A stretch of 64,000 bases of DNA from assembly GCA_002748355.1 (NCBI GenBank), contig PDSF01000040.1, positions 20,488-84,487 on the forward strand, in the 5' to 3' direction. The DNA is from Planctomycetota bacterium. Its GTDB lineage: Bacteria > Planctomycetota > UBA1135 > GCA-002748355. The notes beneath the pieces were generated by a model. The model was given only the letters and a program-made list of their open reading frames with translations, ran no database searches and had not been told where the DNA came from. Both the position numbers and the translations under genes were made by a program. Shown here piece by piece: positions 18,771 through 29,257 of the stretch (the stretch's first letter is position 1; every line of letters begins with the position of its first letter).

Positions 18771-19619
18771 CTATCCCGACGCTTTGTCGGGCGCTCCGGT
18801 GCCTCGCTCTTGGCGCTTGGCTTCTTCCCAGAGTTCGTCCATCTCTTCGAGTGTGGCCACCTGCAGCCGCTCACCCAGGCTCGCCTCGACGAACTGGAAG
18901 CGCCGACTGAAGCGGTCGACGCAGCTGTGGAGGGCCATTTCGGCATCGATTCCCAGCTGTCTGGCCAGGTTGACGACCGAGAACAGCAGGTCGCCGAGCT
19001 CATGGCGCAGCTCGGCCGCACTGGGCTTCGGCTCGCGGGTCACGGCCTCGAGTTCGGCGATCTCCTCCTTGATCTTGGCGATCGGGCCTTCGAGGTCGGG
19101 CCACTCGAAACCAACGCTGGCACACTTTTCTCCGCTGCGCTGGGCTCGCAGCAAGGCGGGAAGGCTCGTCGGCACTCCCGCGAGAACGGAGCGCTGCTCT
19201 GCCTGCGCCTCCCCGGCACGCTCCTGGCGCTTGATGGCTTCCCAGCTCGCCAGCGCGGCGCCGACATCCTGGGCCAGGGCGTCGCCGAAGACGTGGGGGT
19301 GCCTGCGCACGAGTTTCTCCGCCGTGGCCTCGGCGATGTCGCTCAGTGAGAAGCGCCCCTGGTCCTGGCCGATTCGGGCGATGAGGAGGATGTTCATCAG
19401 TAGGTCCCCGGCCTCCTTGAGCGCCTCCCTCTCCTTATGAGGATCCTCTTCCAGCTGCCGGAGGGCGTCGACCAGCTCGTGGGCCTCTTCGAGCACATGG
19501 CTCGCCATCGAGGGCAGGGTCTGCTTACGATCCCAGGGACAGCCATCTGGGGCTCGCAGACGGTCGATGATCTGTAGTAGTTTCGTGAAGGCGGCCACGC
19601 GTGCATCGGTCTGGCTCAT
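18771..19619 (-). CDS. mazG: Nucleoside triphosphate pyrophosphohydrolase MazG
   Basis: LRAPDGCPWDRKQTLPSMASHVLEEAHELVDAL...ELRHELGDLLFSVVNLARQLGIDAEMAL, tandem MazG domains. Confidence 0.95.
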   Translation of the reverse strand: MSQTDARVAAFTKLLQIIDRLRAPDGCPWDRKQTLPSMASHVLEEAHELVDALRQLEEDPHKEREALKEAGDLLMNILLIARIGQDQGRFSLSDIAEATAEKLVRRHPHVFGDALAQDVGAALASWEAIKRQERAGEAQAEQRSVLAGVPTSLPALLRAQRSGEKCASVGFEWPDLEGPIAKIKEEIAELEAVTREPKPSAAELRHELGDLLFSVVNLARQLGIDAEMALHSCVDRFSRRFQFVEASLGERLQVATLEEMDELWEEAKRQERGTGAPDKASG

Positions 19620-19710
19620 CGGTCTCCTCATGTCTTCGAGGGGAAGGACGGACTCTGGCGACCGTAGCGGTCTTGGCCGGCCAGATCTCACAAACAGTCC
19701 CAGGATCAAC

Positions 19711-20526
19711 ATGTCACGACAGCTCCTCCTCACTCTTGGGCTTGCCTTGCTCAGCCTCTTCGCCTGCGGCGAACAGAGGCCAGGTTCTGTGTCTGCTAGC
19801 CAGGGACAGGCGAGGGTGCATGGGGAGGAGTCGCGCGCGCCCAAGGGGGCGATTCCTAGCACCGAGGGCTTTGGCAAGCTTCTGGCCAGGGTCGTTCAGA
19901 ACGGGAGGGTCGACTACGCGCTGCTGCAGGAGGACTCCAAGGCGCTCGATGAATACCTGCAAGGCGTGCGGGAAGCGAAGCTGGAGCAGGTGAGTCGTAG
20001 CGAAAGGCTGGCCTTCTACGTCAACGCCTACAACGCCTGGGTGCTACGGCTCGTCCTCGACATAGTTCTCGACCAGGGAGCCAAAGGCGAGGACCTCGCC
20101 ACCGTTTCGCAGGTGAAGAGCTTCTTCGATCGGCCGCTTACGCAGGTGGCCGGAAAGCAGCTTTCGCTCAACCAGCTCGAAGCTCATGCCCGCAAGCTCG
20201 GTGACCCTCGGGTCCACTTTGCAGTGAACTGCGCTTCCGTCTCCTGCCCCGAGCTGCAGCCGAAACCCTGGTCGGCCGAGACCCTGGATGCGGATTTGGA
20301 GCGAGCGACCAAGGCCTTTTTTGCTTCGAAGCATGGGGCTCAGCTCGAGGGCGGCGAGGTTCATGTGACGCAGCTGCTCAACTGGTATGCCAGCGATTTT
20401 GGTGGCAAGGACGGGGCGCGGAACTTCCTGTTGCGCTACGCCCCCAAGGAGCTGCGCGACCGCCTGCAGGCCGACTTGAAGTTCTTGGAATACGACTGGT
20501 CGCTGAACCGGAGGCGAGGTCGCTGA
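19711..20526 (+). CDS. DUF547 domain lipoprotein
   Basis: Lipobox LFAC; 'ERLAFYVNAYNAWVLRLVLD', 'DPRVHFAVNCASVSCPEL' DUF547 signatures. Confidence 0.85.
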   Translation: MSRQLLLTLGLALLSLFACGEQRPGSVSASQGQARVHGEESRAPKGAIPSTEGFGKLLARVVQNGRVDYALLQEDSKALDEYLQGVREAKLEQVSRSERLAFYVNAYNAWVLRLVLDIVLDQGAKGEDLATVSQVKSFFDRPLTQVAGKQLSLNQLEAHARKLGDPRVHFAVNCASVSCPELQPKPWSAETLDADLERATKAFFASKHGAQLEGGEVHVTQLLNWYASDFGGKDGARNFLLRYAPKELRDRLQADLKFLEYDWSLNRRRGR

Positions 20527-20556
20527 AGCGGTCTGGCTGGGCAGAGGCCGGAGCGA

Positions 20557-21561
20557 TCAGGACAGGGTGAGCCAGGCCATCTTCAGTGGGGCTTGCCCAT
20601 CGGGAGAGGGCAGATCTGCGTCGGGAAAGATGCGCTCGACCGAAGCCAGGGGGCGGCCGGCCTTGCTGGCGCAGCGGGTGACGACATCCATCCACTGATT
20701 CCAGCCCACCGAGGCGACATGGTTGCTGATGAGGAGCTGCCCTCCTGGGGCGGTGGCCAGTAAGGCCGGCTTGAGCAGGGAGGGGTAGTCGCGAATCACG
20801 TCGACTGCGCCGAAGGGCGAGCGTGCCCAGCGGGGAGGATCGAGGACGACGAGATCGAAGCTGCGGGCAGCGAAGCGTTCGAAGGGCGGCGTCTTGCCGC
20901 GTCTGCCGCCGGGGGGCAGGCCAGCCAGCTGGCGCATGGTGGGGAGGCAGTCCTCGTGGATGAAGCGCTGCACCTCTGGCACCTGCGGGTTCAGCTTGGC
21001 GTTCTCGCGGCCGACCTTGAGAGCGCTGCTGGCGAAGTCGACGTTCCACACTTCGCTGGCGCCCCCCGCTGCGGCGGCGAGGCCGACGCCACAGGTGTAG
21101 GCGAAGAGGTTGAGGACGGAGGCGCCTTTGGCGTGTTGGCGCAGCTGCCGGCGGCCGGCACGCAGGTCCAGGAAGAGCAGGGGATCGAGGCCGTGGTGGC
21201 GGGGGCGGACGTCGAAGCGCAGGCCCTGCTCCTGTCCGGTGATGAGATCTGGTAGCTCGAGTTCATGCCAGATGCCGTAGTCGGGGCTGCGGCCCTGGCC
21301 TCGCACGGCGGCGCGGTGGTTCCAGACCGCTAGCAGATCGCCTCCGGCGATTTCGGCCAGGGTCTCAAGCTCGCCAGGGGCTAGCGGCTCGCGCCAGGTC
21401 TGGACCAAGAGCAGTGGCCCGTAGCGATCCACGGTACTTCCGGGAACGCCTTCGGTGGCGCCATGGAGCAAGCGGTAGCAGTCGGTTCCCTCGGCCTGCA
21501 GTTTCTCGATGAGCTGCCGGCGTCGCTCAAGGGCCGCCCGGAGTGCGCCTGTGCGCTTCAT
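20557..21561 (-). CDS. Class I SAM-dependent rRNA (cytosine-C5) methyltransferase, RlmI-like
   Basis: VLNLFAYTCGVGLAAAAGGASEVWNVDFASSAL...FDLVVLDPPRWAR...LLISNHVASV. Confidence 0.85.
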   Translation of the reverse strand: MKRTGALRAALERRRQLIEKLQAEGTDCYRLLHGATEGVPGSTVDRYGPLLLVQTWREPLAPGELETLAEIAGGDLLAVWNHRAAVRGQGRSPDYGIWHELELPDLITGQEQGLRFDVRPRHHGLDPLLFLDLRAGRRQLRQHAKGASVLNLFAYTCGVGLAAAAGGASEVWNVDFASSALKVGRENAKLNPQVPEVQRFIHEDCLPTMRQLAGLPPGGRRGKTPPFERFAARSFDLVVLDPPRWARSPFGAVDVIRDYPSLLKPALLATAPGGQLLISNHVASVGWNQWMDVVTRCASKAGRPLASVERIFPDADLPSPDGQAPLKMAWLTLS

Positions 21562-21857
21562 GTTCTGGCTAAGGGGGGGGTGGAATGCTTGGTGGGCTCA
21601 GGGCCATGCGCCGGGCGCATCTGTCCCCCCTTGCCTGTTCGGAGGCTTCCCCGCCCCTTTTTCGCAGCGCTTCTCTTCATGGGCGCCAGGGTAGAAGTCG
21701 GTCGCAGCTTTGGCGACAGGGCGACGAGGACTGTGCGCCAAGGCGCAGCTCGATTCGCCGCTCTGCGATCGAAGCTTCGCTAAAGCAGTGCTTGGACCCG
21801 GGGACGGCGGCGACGGCTCTGCTGAAGCTGGGGCTGGGCCTTGCTAGCCTGGCTCCG

Positions 21858-22631
21858 ATGAAGATCACCAGTTGGAACGTCAATGGCCTGCGCGCGGTCG
21901 CGAAGAAGGGCTTTCACGCCTGGCTTGAGGAGCACGACCCGGATGTCCTCCTCCTGCAAGAAACCAAGGCGCAGGAAGATGTGCTACCAGCCGAACTCCG
22001 GGAAGTTCCGGGCTATGTCACCCGCTTCCACAGCGCCGAAAAGAAGGGCTATAGCGGCGTCGCGGTCCTCAGCCGATACGACGTGGACGAGTGGTTGGTC
22101 GGGCTGGGTGACCAGCACTTCGATTGCGAAGGTCGCGTGCTCGGCGCGCGTTTTGGCAACACGGTGGTGCTTTCCGCCTACTTCCCCAACAGCCAGAGCC
22201 AGGGTAAGCGCATTGATTACAAAATCGCCTTTTGCGACACGATGCTGGCCTTTTTGGACAAGCAGCTGCAGAGCGGCCGCCACATTGTCTTAGGCGGTGA
22301 TTACAACATCGCCCACCAGCCGATCGACCTGGCCCGCCCCAAGGAGAACGAGGGCAGCCCCGGTTATCTTCCCGAAGAGCGGGAGTGGATGGGCAAGTTC
22401 TTGGCGGCTGGTTACGCAGATGTCTGGCGCGAACGCAACCCCGATAAGCGTGATGCCTATTCCTGGTGGAGTTATCGCACTCGTGCCCGTGAACGGAATA
22501 TCGGCTGGCGTATCGATTATCTCTGTGTCGACGAGGGATACCGCGACCAAGTGCGCGACGCAGCCATCTTGATGGACGTCGAGGGCAGTGACCATTGCCC
22601 GGTCACGATCGACATAAAGAACCCTGTCTAG
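21858..22631 (+). CDS. xth: Exodeoxyribonuclease III
   Basis: MKITSWNVNGLRAVAKKGF...LLLQETKAQ...GGDYNIAH...RIDYLCVDEGYRD...GSDHCPVTIDI. Confidence 0.93.
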   Translation: MKITSWNVNGLRAVAKKGFHAWLEEHDPDVLLLQETKAQEDVLPAELREVPGYVTRFHSAEKKGYSGVAVLSRYDVDEWLVGLGDQHFDCEGRVLGARFGNTVVLSAYFPNSQSQGKRIDYKIAFCDTMLAFLDKQLQSGRHIVLGGDYNIAHQPIDLARPKENEGSPGYLPEEREWMGKFLAAGYADVWRERNPDKRDAYSWWSYRTRARERNIGWRIDYLCVDEGYRDQVRDAAILMDVEGSDHCPVTIDIKNPV

Positions 22632-22769
22632 GAGCCTTTGCCGCAGTTCTCCAGATTGGCTCCCATCGTTTTCCGGAGCGGGTTTCTGGGGGCGCCAGCT
22701 CGGATTGATTCCGAGCCGAGGCCACGGTCGTCGCCGCGGAGCTGCGGGCGCGGGTTGCTGGGAACCCGC

Positions 22770-23918
22770 TCAGAGCTTGAGCACGATGCGCTTGCGCCAG
22801 AGCAGGCTGAGCACCCCGAACCAGGTCAGGACCCAGCTCAGGGCCCAGGCGAGCGAGGCCAGCTTGGGGTCGGCGATCCAGGACTCGAAGCTGTTGCTGT
22901 AGAGCCAGCGGAGCAGGTGGCTTTCCTTGCCGCCGACTTGCATTGGAATCGCGGCGAGGCTGCGGACGAGCAAGGCACTGCCGACGAATACCAAGATGGC
23001 GTTGACCCCGTAGATCGCGAAGGGCGTGGCCAGGCGGCGTCGGCCGCGCACGTCAAAGGCATGGTGGCAGAGGCCGAGGGCGAGGAAGGCGAGGCCAGCG
23101 GTGACCAGGACGTAGGAACTGGTCCAGATCGGCTTGTTGAGGGGGAAGAACCAGCTCCAGACCATGCCCAGGGCGAAGAGGCTTGCCCCGCGCAGCAGCA
23201 AGAGGCGGGTCTTGTCGTTTGGGCTGTGCTCGCTGCGCAGGATGAGGCCAGCGAGGATGCCGCAGAGGGTCGTGGCCAGGGCCGGAATGGTCGAGAGGAT
23301 CCCCTCCGGGTCGCGAGCTGCCTTCCACATGTGCCCGGACAAGACTTGCTGGTCTATCCATGCTGCCAGGTTGCGGGTCGGCTCGTCGATGGAAGCGTCG
23401 GGCATGCCGGGCACGGGCACCAGGGTCATCGCTGCCCAGTAGCCGAGGGCTAGCACTGCGATGAGCCAGGGGAGGATCCGCTTCGGCAAGAACCAGAAGC
23501 AGAAGCTGGCCAGCAGGTAGCAAAGGCCGATGCGCTGCAGGACGCCGGGGATACGCAGGGTGCTGAAGTCCCAGCGCATGTAGAAGCCTAGGAAGAGCCC
23601 GATGACGATCAGGAGGCTGGCTCGGACGACGACCTTGCCCAGGATCTTGCCTGCGGGCACGCCGGCTTCTTTGCGGCGACCGAGGGCGAAGACGATGGCG
23701 ACGCCGACGATGAACAGGAAGAAGGGGAAGACGAGGTCGGTGAAGGTGCAGCCGTGCCAGTGGGCGTGGCGCAGTGGCGGGTAGATGTGGCTCCAAGACC
23801 CTGGGTTGTTGACCAGGATCATGGTGGCGATCGTCATGCCGCGGAGAGCGTCGAGTGAGAGCAGGCGCGGGGGCTTGGTTTCGGGGGAAGGCGAGGACTC
23901 GGGCAGTTCGGACGACAT
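22770..23918 (-). CDS. DUF5009 / heparan-alpha-glucosaminide N-acetyltransferase-like membrane protein
   Basis: LLSLDALRGMTIATMILVNNPGSWSHIYPPLRHAHWHGCTFTDLVFPFFLFIVGVAIVFAL. Confidence 0.88.
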   Translation of the reverse strand: MSSELPESSPSPETKPPRLLSLDALRGMTIATMILVNNPGSWSHIYPPLRHAHWHGCTFTDLVFPFFLFIVGVAIVFALGRRKEAGVPAGKILGKVVVRASLLIVIGLFLGFYMRWDFSTLRIPGVLQRIGLCYLLASFCFWFLPKRILPWLIAVLALGYWAAMTLVPVPGMPDASIDEPTRNLAAWIDQQVLSGHMWKAARDPEGILSTIPALATTLCGILAGLILRSEHSPNDKTRLLLLRGASLFALGMVWSWFFPLNKPIWTSSYVLVTAGLAFLALGLCHHAFDVRGRRRLATPFAIYGVNAILVFVGSALLVRSLAAIPMQVGGKESHLLRWLYSNSFESWIADPKLASLAWALSWVLTWFGVLSLLWRKRIVLKL

Positions 23919-24031
23919 GTCGAGAGGGCTCCGTCTGCGAAAGAGGATGCTCGAAAAAGCTGTTACGCCGATGGGGGTTCGGCAGTGAGGCGGCGAGAAT
24001 CTTCGCGTTTCGATGCCGACGATGAGCGGGC

Positions 24032-25501
24032 CTACTTGGCCAGAAGTTCGCGAAGAGTGGGGCCGTGGAATTCGCCTTTGTCGAGCAGCCCTTGGAGGAA
24101 GCTCCGCGCGCGCTGACGTGCTCCGCGCGCGCACCTATCGACGGCGTGTGCGGCCCAAGCCCGAAGTTCGACGCTTTGTGCCGTATCGATCAAGAGCTGA
24201 CGGGCGATGGCTATGCCCAAGGGATGACCGAAGCGGGCCAGGCCCTTGAGGGCGGCGACGCGTATCTGCAGGGGCGACTTGTTCTGCGGCCGCAGCAGCA
24301 GCTCGTAGATCTCGATGGCCCGGTGGTCGTGGATGGCGCCGATGGTCTCGATCGCGTAGACGCGGGTGATGTGGTCTTCGAGTAGGGCATTGACGGCATC
24401 GCCGCAGGACTTGGCGACCAGGCCGAGCTCGCGTGCGATCTCAAGGGAGTGCACGCGCACGAAGTTGTTCTTTGCCAGCAGAGCCTCTTTGACCAAGGGC
24501 ACGGCTATCGCGCCCAGTCTGCGGCCGACGAAGCGGGCGTCGTCGACAGGGCGCAAGGGATCCCCGCCCAGGTGCTTGAGCAAAAGCCACCATTCCCGCT
24601 GGGTCAGCGGCTCGAAGGAGCCGGCTGGCGCCGGACGCGCGCTGCTATCTGGAGGGCTGCCGAGCGGAGGCCGCTTCGCCGCCAGTAAGGCGCCGCTGCT
24701 TTGGAACTGGCGAAGGATGGCCTGGGCCTTGTGCTTCAGCCCCTCCCAGCCATCGCTGGCCTGGTAGGGCTGGTCGCCGAAGCGATGCACGATGCGCACC
24801 AGCACGTCACCGGCCATGGCGCGCTGCTTCTCGATGCCCAGCCTCTGGATCAAGTGGGGGATGGCGGCGGGGCTACCGAGCTCCGCCAGGGCCTCACAGA
24901 GATAGGGAAAAGCCGCTAGCTCTTCTTCGTACTTGAGGCGACGCAGGAGGCGGGGCACTGGGTGCGGAGAGCCGCTGCTTGCTAGCAGCCGGTAGCTAGC
25001 GATGCGCAGCCATGTGCGTGGATCGTCGAGCCAGCGCAGGCAGGCGGAGAGCAGAGGGGCCGGGGGACTGGCGTGGAAGAGTTCGAGGGCCCGGCCCGCG
25101 GCCTCTGGCGTCGTTCCTTCGCTTTCGATCCACAGGGTGACGGCGATGGCGGCTTCGTCACCGATGGCCTTCAGTTCTTCGGTGGCGTGAGTGGCAAAGC
25201 GCTGCCTGATGCGGCTGGTGCTGGTGGCCATGTCCAGCATGCCGAAGAGCTCCTGGCGCCGCTTGTCACTCAGCGTCGGCAGCTGGTAGTCGTAGCTGCC
25301 GGGCTTTGTTGCAGCAAAGCGCTGCTCCCATTCGGCCAGGACATCGCGCAGCTCGAAGCTTGGTTGCTTCGGCTGGGAGCCCTGCTGCGAACTGGGCTGC
25401 TGTGCTTTCTGTCCCTTCGTCTCGGCTTGCGGAGAGCAGGCCCATGGGGTGAGGGCGAGGAGGAGTGCAAGGCTCTGCTTGATCGGTCGTTGGATCCTCA
25501 C
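24032..25501 (-). CDS. HEAT-repeat lipoprotein
   Basis: Lipobox PWACSPQ; repeated HEAT-like helices (AIPLVKEALLAKNNFVRVHSLEIARELG...). Confidence 0.7.
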   Translation of the reverse strand: MRIQRPIKQSLALLLALTPWACSPQAETKGQKAQQPSSQQGSQPKQPSFELRDVLAEWEQRFAATKPGSYDYQLPTLSDKRRQELFGMLDMATSTSRIRQRFATHATEELKAIGDEAAIAVTLWIESEGTTPEAAGRALELFHASPPAPLLSACLRWLDDPRTWLRIASYRLLASSGSPHPVPRLLRRLKYEEELAAFPYLCEALAELGSPAAIPHLIQRLGIEKQRAMAGDVLVRIVHRFGDQPYQASDGWEGLKHKAQAILRQFQSSGALLAAKRPPLGSPPDSSARPAPAGSFEPLTQREWWLLLKHLGGDPLRPVDDARFVGRRLGAIAVPLVKEALLAKNNFVRVHSLEIARELGLVAKSCGDAVNALLEDHITRVYAIETIGAIHDHRAIEIYELLLRPQNKSPLQIRVAALKGLARFGHPLGIAIARQLLIDTAQSVELRAWAAHAVDRCARGARQRARSFLQGLLDKGEFHGPTLRELLAK

Positions 25502-25525
25502 TCTATGGACCTCATCACTCAGTGA

Positions 25526-26566
25526 TCACTCGATGGAGATGCGGTGCTCGTGCAGTTGCTTGGCTTCGTGGTCCGGCATGAAGGGCTGGAGCTTGTACAC
25601 GAGGCGAAGCTGTAAGATCTTGCCCTTCGCGCTCTGCCCCTCTAGTGAAATCTCGCCCCGCCAGGTTTTGTGGGCCGGTAGCTGTGTGTTCGGCGTTGGG
25701 TCACCGATGTAGGGCTGGCGGAAGCGATAGAGGCGGGTAAAGCCTGGGGCGTCCTGCTCCAGCTGGCTTTGCGCCACGAAGCGATAGAGCACGTCGACAG
25801 CGCGGTGCCGCTCTTCGGTCGGGAAGTTATGCCCGGCGCCCTTGTTTTCGACCTCGACGATGACCTTCTTGCCTTGCTTGCGGGCGCGGAACTCCGCCGC
25901 CGTACGCAGGGTGTCGATGTCGTGGGCTCCGGGGAAAATATGCTGGCGACCCGCGACACCATGGCCGCGCTGAATCACGGGCATATGGCAGCTGCTGCAG
26001 TCGATATTCAGGCTGGGATAGGTACTCGCCGCCCACTGATCGGTGGTCTTGTGCTGGTTGTGGCAGGTCTTGCAGCTGTCCGTCGTCAGCCATTTCTCGT
26101 TGCGGATCGGCGAACAGCCGACATCGGGGCGGCTGCGGCGGCCGACGATGCGCTGCTTCGCATCCATGTGGCAGGTGATGCAGCCCACCCCCTCATTGGG
26201 GCGGTCGTAACGAGGTAGCGGGCGCTTGGCCAGGCCGGTTTCGAGGATGGGGCGGGGGAGGTGGCAGGCTTGGCATTCCTTGTTGCGGAAGTCGTTGCTG
26301 AGCTTGCGCACCTCGGGGTTGGTGTAGGCGATCTGGTGATGTGAGCCCATCCACTCGTCGTAGATCTCCTGGTGGCATTGTTTGCAGTCGAGCGAGCTGG
26401 AGAAGACGGGGATCTTCACCGCTCCAGGCATGGGGGCGCCGTTGTTTTTGGCGCTGGGGTCAGCCTCCGAATGCGGTCCTGCCTCGGGCTCTGCGGAGAG
26501 AATCCACACGCCGAGGGCGAGGCCGGCTAGGAGCAGGATGACGGCGATCCGAGCGAAGAGTTTCAT
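25526..26566 (-). CDS. Multiheme c-type cytochrome (five CxxCH motifs)
   Basis: CKQCH, CQACH, CITCH, CKTCH, CSSCH; N-terminal membrane anchor; start overlaps the stop of the ABC ATPase gene (ATGA). Confidence 0.88.
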   Translation of the reverse strand: MKLFARIAVILLLAGLALGVWILSAEPEAGPHSEADPSAKNNGAPMPGAVKIPVFSSSLDCKQCHQEIYDEWMGSHHQIAYTNPEVRKLSNDFRNKECQACHLPRPILETGLAKRPLPRYDRPNEGVGCITCHMDAKQRIVGRRSRPDVGCSPIRNEKWLTTDSCKTCHNQHKTTDQWAASTYPSLNIDCSSCHMPVIQRGHGVAGRQHIFPGAHDIDTLRTAAEFRARKQGKKVIVEVENKGAGHNFPTEERHRAVDVLYRFVAQSQLEQDAPGFTRLYRFRQPYIGDPTPNTQLPAHKTWRGEISLEGQSAKGKILQLRLVYKLQPFMPDHEAKQLHEHRISIE

Positions 26567-27618
26567 GAGCCCTGCCCTTGGGCTGTGATCGCATCGTCGA
26601 GCTGGACGAGGTTGGCGCCGGGGCGCAGCTCTAGCTGGACCGTGCTACCGAGTGTCTCGTGCTTGGCGGGTAGGGCGACGTGCAGCTTGTGCCCATCGAC
26701 TTCGACTTCGCCGATCCATCCGGCGGGGGCGCGATACTGGTCGAGGATCCTCCCGCTGGCGATGCCTTGCTGCGAACTGGCGTCGCTGAGGCTCAGATCC
26801 TGGGGCACGAGGGCCAGGGCTAGCTTTGCATGCTCTTGCAGAGCCGGGGGGATGGGGAGGATTCCCCAGGGCGTCTCGGCCTTCGCTCCCTGGCAGCGCA
26901 CCGGGAGCAGGTGGGCGTTGCGAAGGAAGCTGGCGGTGAAGGCCTTGTGCGGTTGGCCCCAGAGTTCGTCGACGCTGCCGGCTTCTACGACCTGGCCTTC
27001 GTGCATCAGCACCAGATGCTCGCCGAGCGCGAGAGCTTCCTCTCGGTCATGGGTGACGGTGATCGTGGTGAGGCCTAGCTCGTCGCTGAGTTCGCGGATC
27101 GTGTGCTGCAGGCCTTCGCGAAGGTGGGGGTCGACCGAGCGCAGCGGCTCGTCGAGCAGGAGCAGCTGCGGCTCTTGGGCCAGGGCGCGGGCCAGCGCCA
27201 GGCGGCCGCCTTCGCCGCCGCTCAGTTCGCCGGGCAGGCGCTTGGCCTTGTCGGCGAGACCGACGCGGGCGAGCCATTCCCCGGCCTGCTTGGCGCTGCA
27301 GCGGCCGGCGAAGCGGATTTGTTTGTCGGCGCGCATATGCGGCCAGAGCGCCATGTTCTGGAAGACGAAGCCGACACGCCGCTTTTGCGGATCAAGGTGG
27401 GAGGCGCCGTCGTCAAACACCTGTTCACCCAGCTGGACCCGGCCCTGCTGCGGGGTTTCGAGTCCGGCAATGATGCGCAGCAGGGTGGTCTTGCCGCAGC
27501 CCGAGGGGCCGAGGAGGACGCTGCGCTTGCCGAGAGGAAGCTCCAGATCGAGTGGGCCCAGTTGGAAAGACACCTGGCCCTTGCGTGCGAAGCTGAGTTC
27601 TTGGATCGAGAGGCTCAT
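26563..27618 (-). CDS. ABC transporter ATP-binding protein (Fe3+/spermidine-type, FbpC-like)
   Basis: Walker A LLGPSGCGKTTLLRI, signature LSGGEGGRLALARALA, Walker B LLLLDEPLRSVD. Confidence 0.93.
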   Translation of the reverse strand: MSLSIQELSFARKGQVSFQLGPLDLELPLGKRSVLLGPSGCGKTTLLRIIAGLETPQQGRVQLGEQVFDDGASHLDPQKRRVGFVFQNMALWPHMRADKQIRFAGRCSAKQAGEWLARVGLADKAKRLPGELSGGEGGRLALARALAQEPQLLLLDEPLRSVDPHLREGLQHTIRELSDELGLTTITVTHDREEALALGEHLVLMHEGQVVEAGSVDELWGQPHKAFTASFLRNAHLLPVRCQGAKAETPWGILPIPPALQEHAKLALALVPQDLSLSDASSQQGIASGRILDQYRAPAGWIGEVEVDGHKLHVALPAKHETLGSTVQLELRPGANLVQLDDAITAQGQGS

Positions 27619-27619
27619 G

Positions 27620-29257
27620 TCACTCGACGGCTCTGCCGGCTTTGCCGGTCAGGAGGATACGGAGGAGCAGCGGCAAGGCCGAGAGGACGAGCAGCGCCAG
27701 CGCAATGGCGCCGCCGAAGTCCTCTTCGTTGAAGTGGACGATGTTGGACAGGCGCCGCGCCAGCATGTCGTTGCCGGGGAGCAGCACCGCCGCGAGGTCC
27801 AGTTCGCGCAGGCTCAGGATGTAGGCAAGGATTCCGGCGCTGACCATGGAGGGGAGCAGTGTCGGCAGGGTGCAGCGGACAAAGCGCGGTATGGCCCCCT
27901 GGCCGGTCAGGAGCGCCGCCTCGCCAAACTCCACCGGCACGCGCCGCACCGCGTTGGCGAGGGCGAGCACCGCGATGGGCAGGAAGCGCGTGGCGTAGGC
28001 CATGACCAGCAAGAGGCGTGAGTCGTAGATGTCCACGGGCTGGCCCGGGTGGTTCCAGACGCGGATGAAGCCGATGCCGAGCAAGATCGAGGGGACCGCC
28101 AGCGGCGCCAGGCTCAAAGCTTCGATCCAAGGGCGGCGGCTGCGCGCCGAGTTCCAGGCCAGCGGTAGGCCGATGGCGATGACCGCGAGCGCGACCAAGA
28201 TCGAGACCAGGATGGTGGTTTGGAGGTCGTCGCTGGCGCGGACGAAGAGCTTGTGGAAGGACTCGCCGATCACCGAGAACGCCGGGTGCTCGTGGGTCAT
28301 GCTGCCCTTGGTCCAGCGCAGCATGCGCCAGATCGGTAGGAACAGGCCCAGGCAGGGGAGGGCGAGGGCGAAGAGCAGGGCCGGCCACTTCCAAGGGCCG
28401 AGGCGACGGCGTGGGACCTCACGGAAGTCGCTCGTGAGGGTGACGAGGGTGCCCTTCTTGCGCGCTCGCAGGCAGAGCCAGAGGCCGAGGACGGTGATCG
28501 CTAGCAGGGGGATGCTGGTGGCGACGGCATCGGCTGCCGATCGGCTGGCCGCCTGCTCCGGGCTCATGGTGCCGCCGATGGCCAGCCCGCTCGGGCCGAC
28601 TCCGCGCGTGCCCCACTTGAGGAAGATCGCCTCGGAGTAGCTGTACCAGGTCTTCATTTTGACCGAGAAGAACTCGGGCACGCCGTGGTTGGCGATGGTG
28701 AAGACGAAGACCAGCAGGGCGCCGGCCAAGAGGTCGGGGACGATCTGGCGGAGCAGGAAGAGTTCGGCGCGCAGGCGGCCGCGCGCCAGCAGCACCGCCT
28801 CGTAGAGGCGGCCGTCGACCGAACGCAGGCCGCGAGCGGCGAGGGCGACGACGAAGGGGGCGTGCGAGGCTGCGAGCACCAGGGCCACCGCGGGCAGCCC
28901 TTTGACCTTGAGCAGGTCGTCGAAGGCGATGGCGACGATGATGGGCGGGAAGAGCAGCGGCAGCATTGCCGACATACCCAGCCAGGAGGCCAGTGGCAGG
29001 TCCGAGCGGAAGCAGAGGATCGCGGTGCCGCCCCCGAGGAGGACGGCCATGGCGACGGAGAGTATGCCGAGCAGCGCTGTGTTGCCGAGCTGGGAGCGGG
29101 CGGTCGCCGTTGCGAGGATCCTCCCGTAGGCCGAGAGGTCGATGCCGTAGGGCAGGCCGATCGACTCCGCAAGGACCCAGGCGATCGGTAGCCCGGCGAG
29201 TAGCAGGAGCAGCGCCAGCGAGGCGATCAGCGGGAGCTTGCGGCGGAAGCTGTGCAT
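27620..29257 (-). CDS. ABC transporter permease (iron-type, fused two-domain FbpB-like)
   Basis: ~12 hydrophobic segments with two inner-membrane permease EAA-like loops (YEAVLLARGRLRAELFLLRQIVPDL; FGEAALLTGQGAIPRFVRCTLPTLLPS). Confidence 0.9.
   Translation of the reverse strand: MHSFRRKLPLIASLALLLLLAGLPIAWVLAESIGLPYGIDLSAYGRILATATARSQLGNTALLGILSVAMAVLLGGGTAILCFRSDLPLASWLGMSAMLPLLFPPIIVAIAFDDLLKVKGLPAVALVLAASHAPFVVALAARGLRSVDGRLYEAVLLARGRLRAELFLLRQIVPDLLAGALLVFVFTIANHGVPEFFSVKMKTWYSYSEAIFLKWGTRGVGPSGLAIGGTMSPEQAASRSAADAVATSIPLLAITVLGLWLCLRARKKGTLVTLTSDFREVPRRRLGPWKWPALLFALALPCLGLFLPIWRMLRWTKGSMTHEHPAFSVIGESFHKLFVRASDDLQTTILVSILVALAVIAIGLPLAWNSARSRRPWIEALSLAPLAVPSILLGIGFIRVWNHPGQPVDIYDSRLLLVMAYATRFLPIAVLALANAVRRVPVEFGEAALLTGQGAIPRFVRCTLPTLLPSMVSAGILAYILSLRELDLAAVLLPGNDMLARRLSNIVHFNEEDFGGAIALALLVLSALPLLLRILLTGKAGRAVE

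Noticed and set aside
22638-23453. 271-aa plus-strand ORF rich in E/G/Q
   Set aside because: Antisense of the DUF5009 membrane protein.
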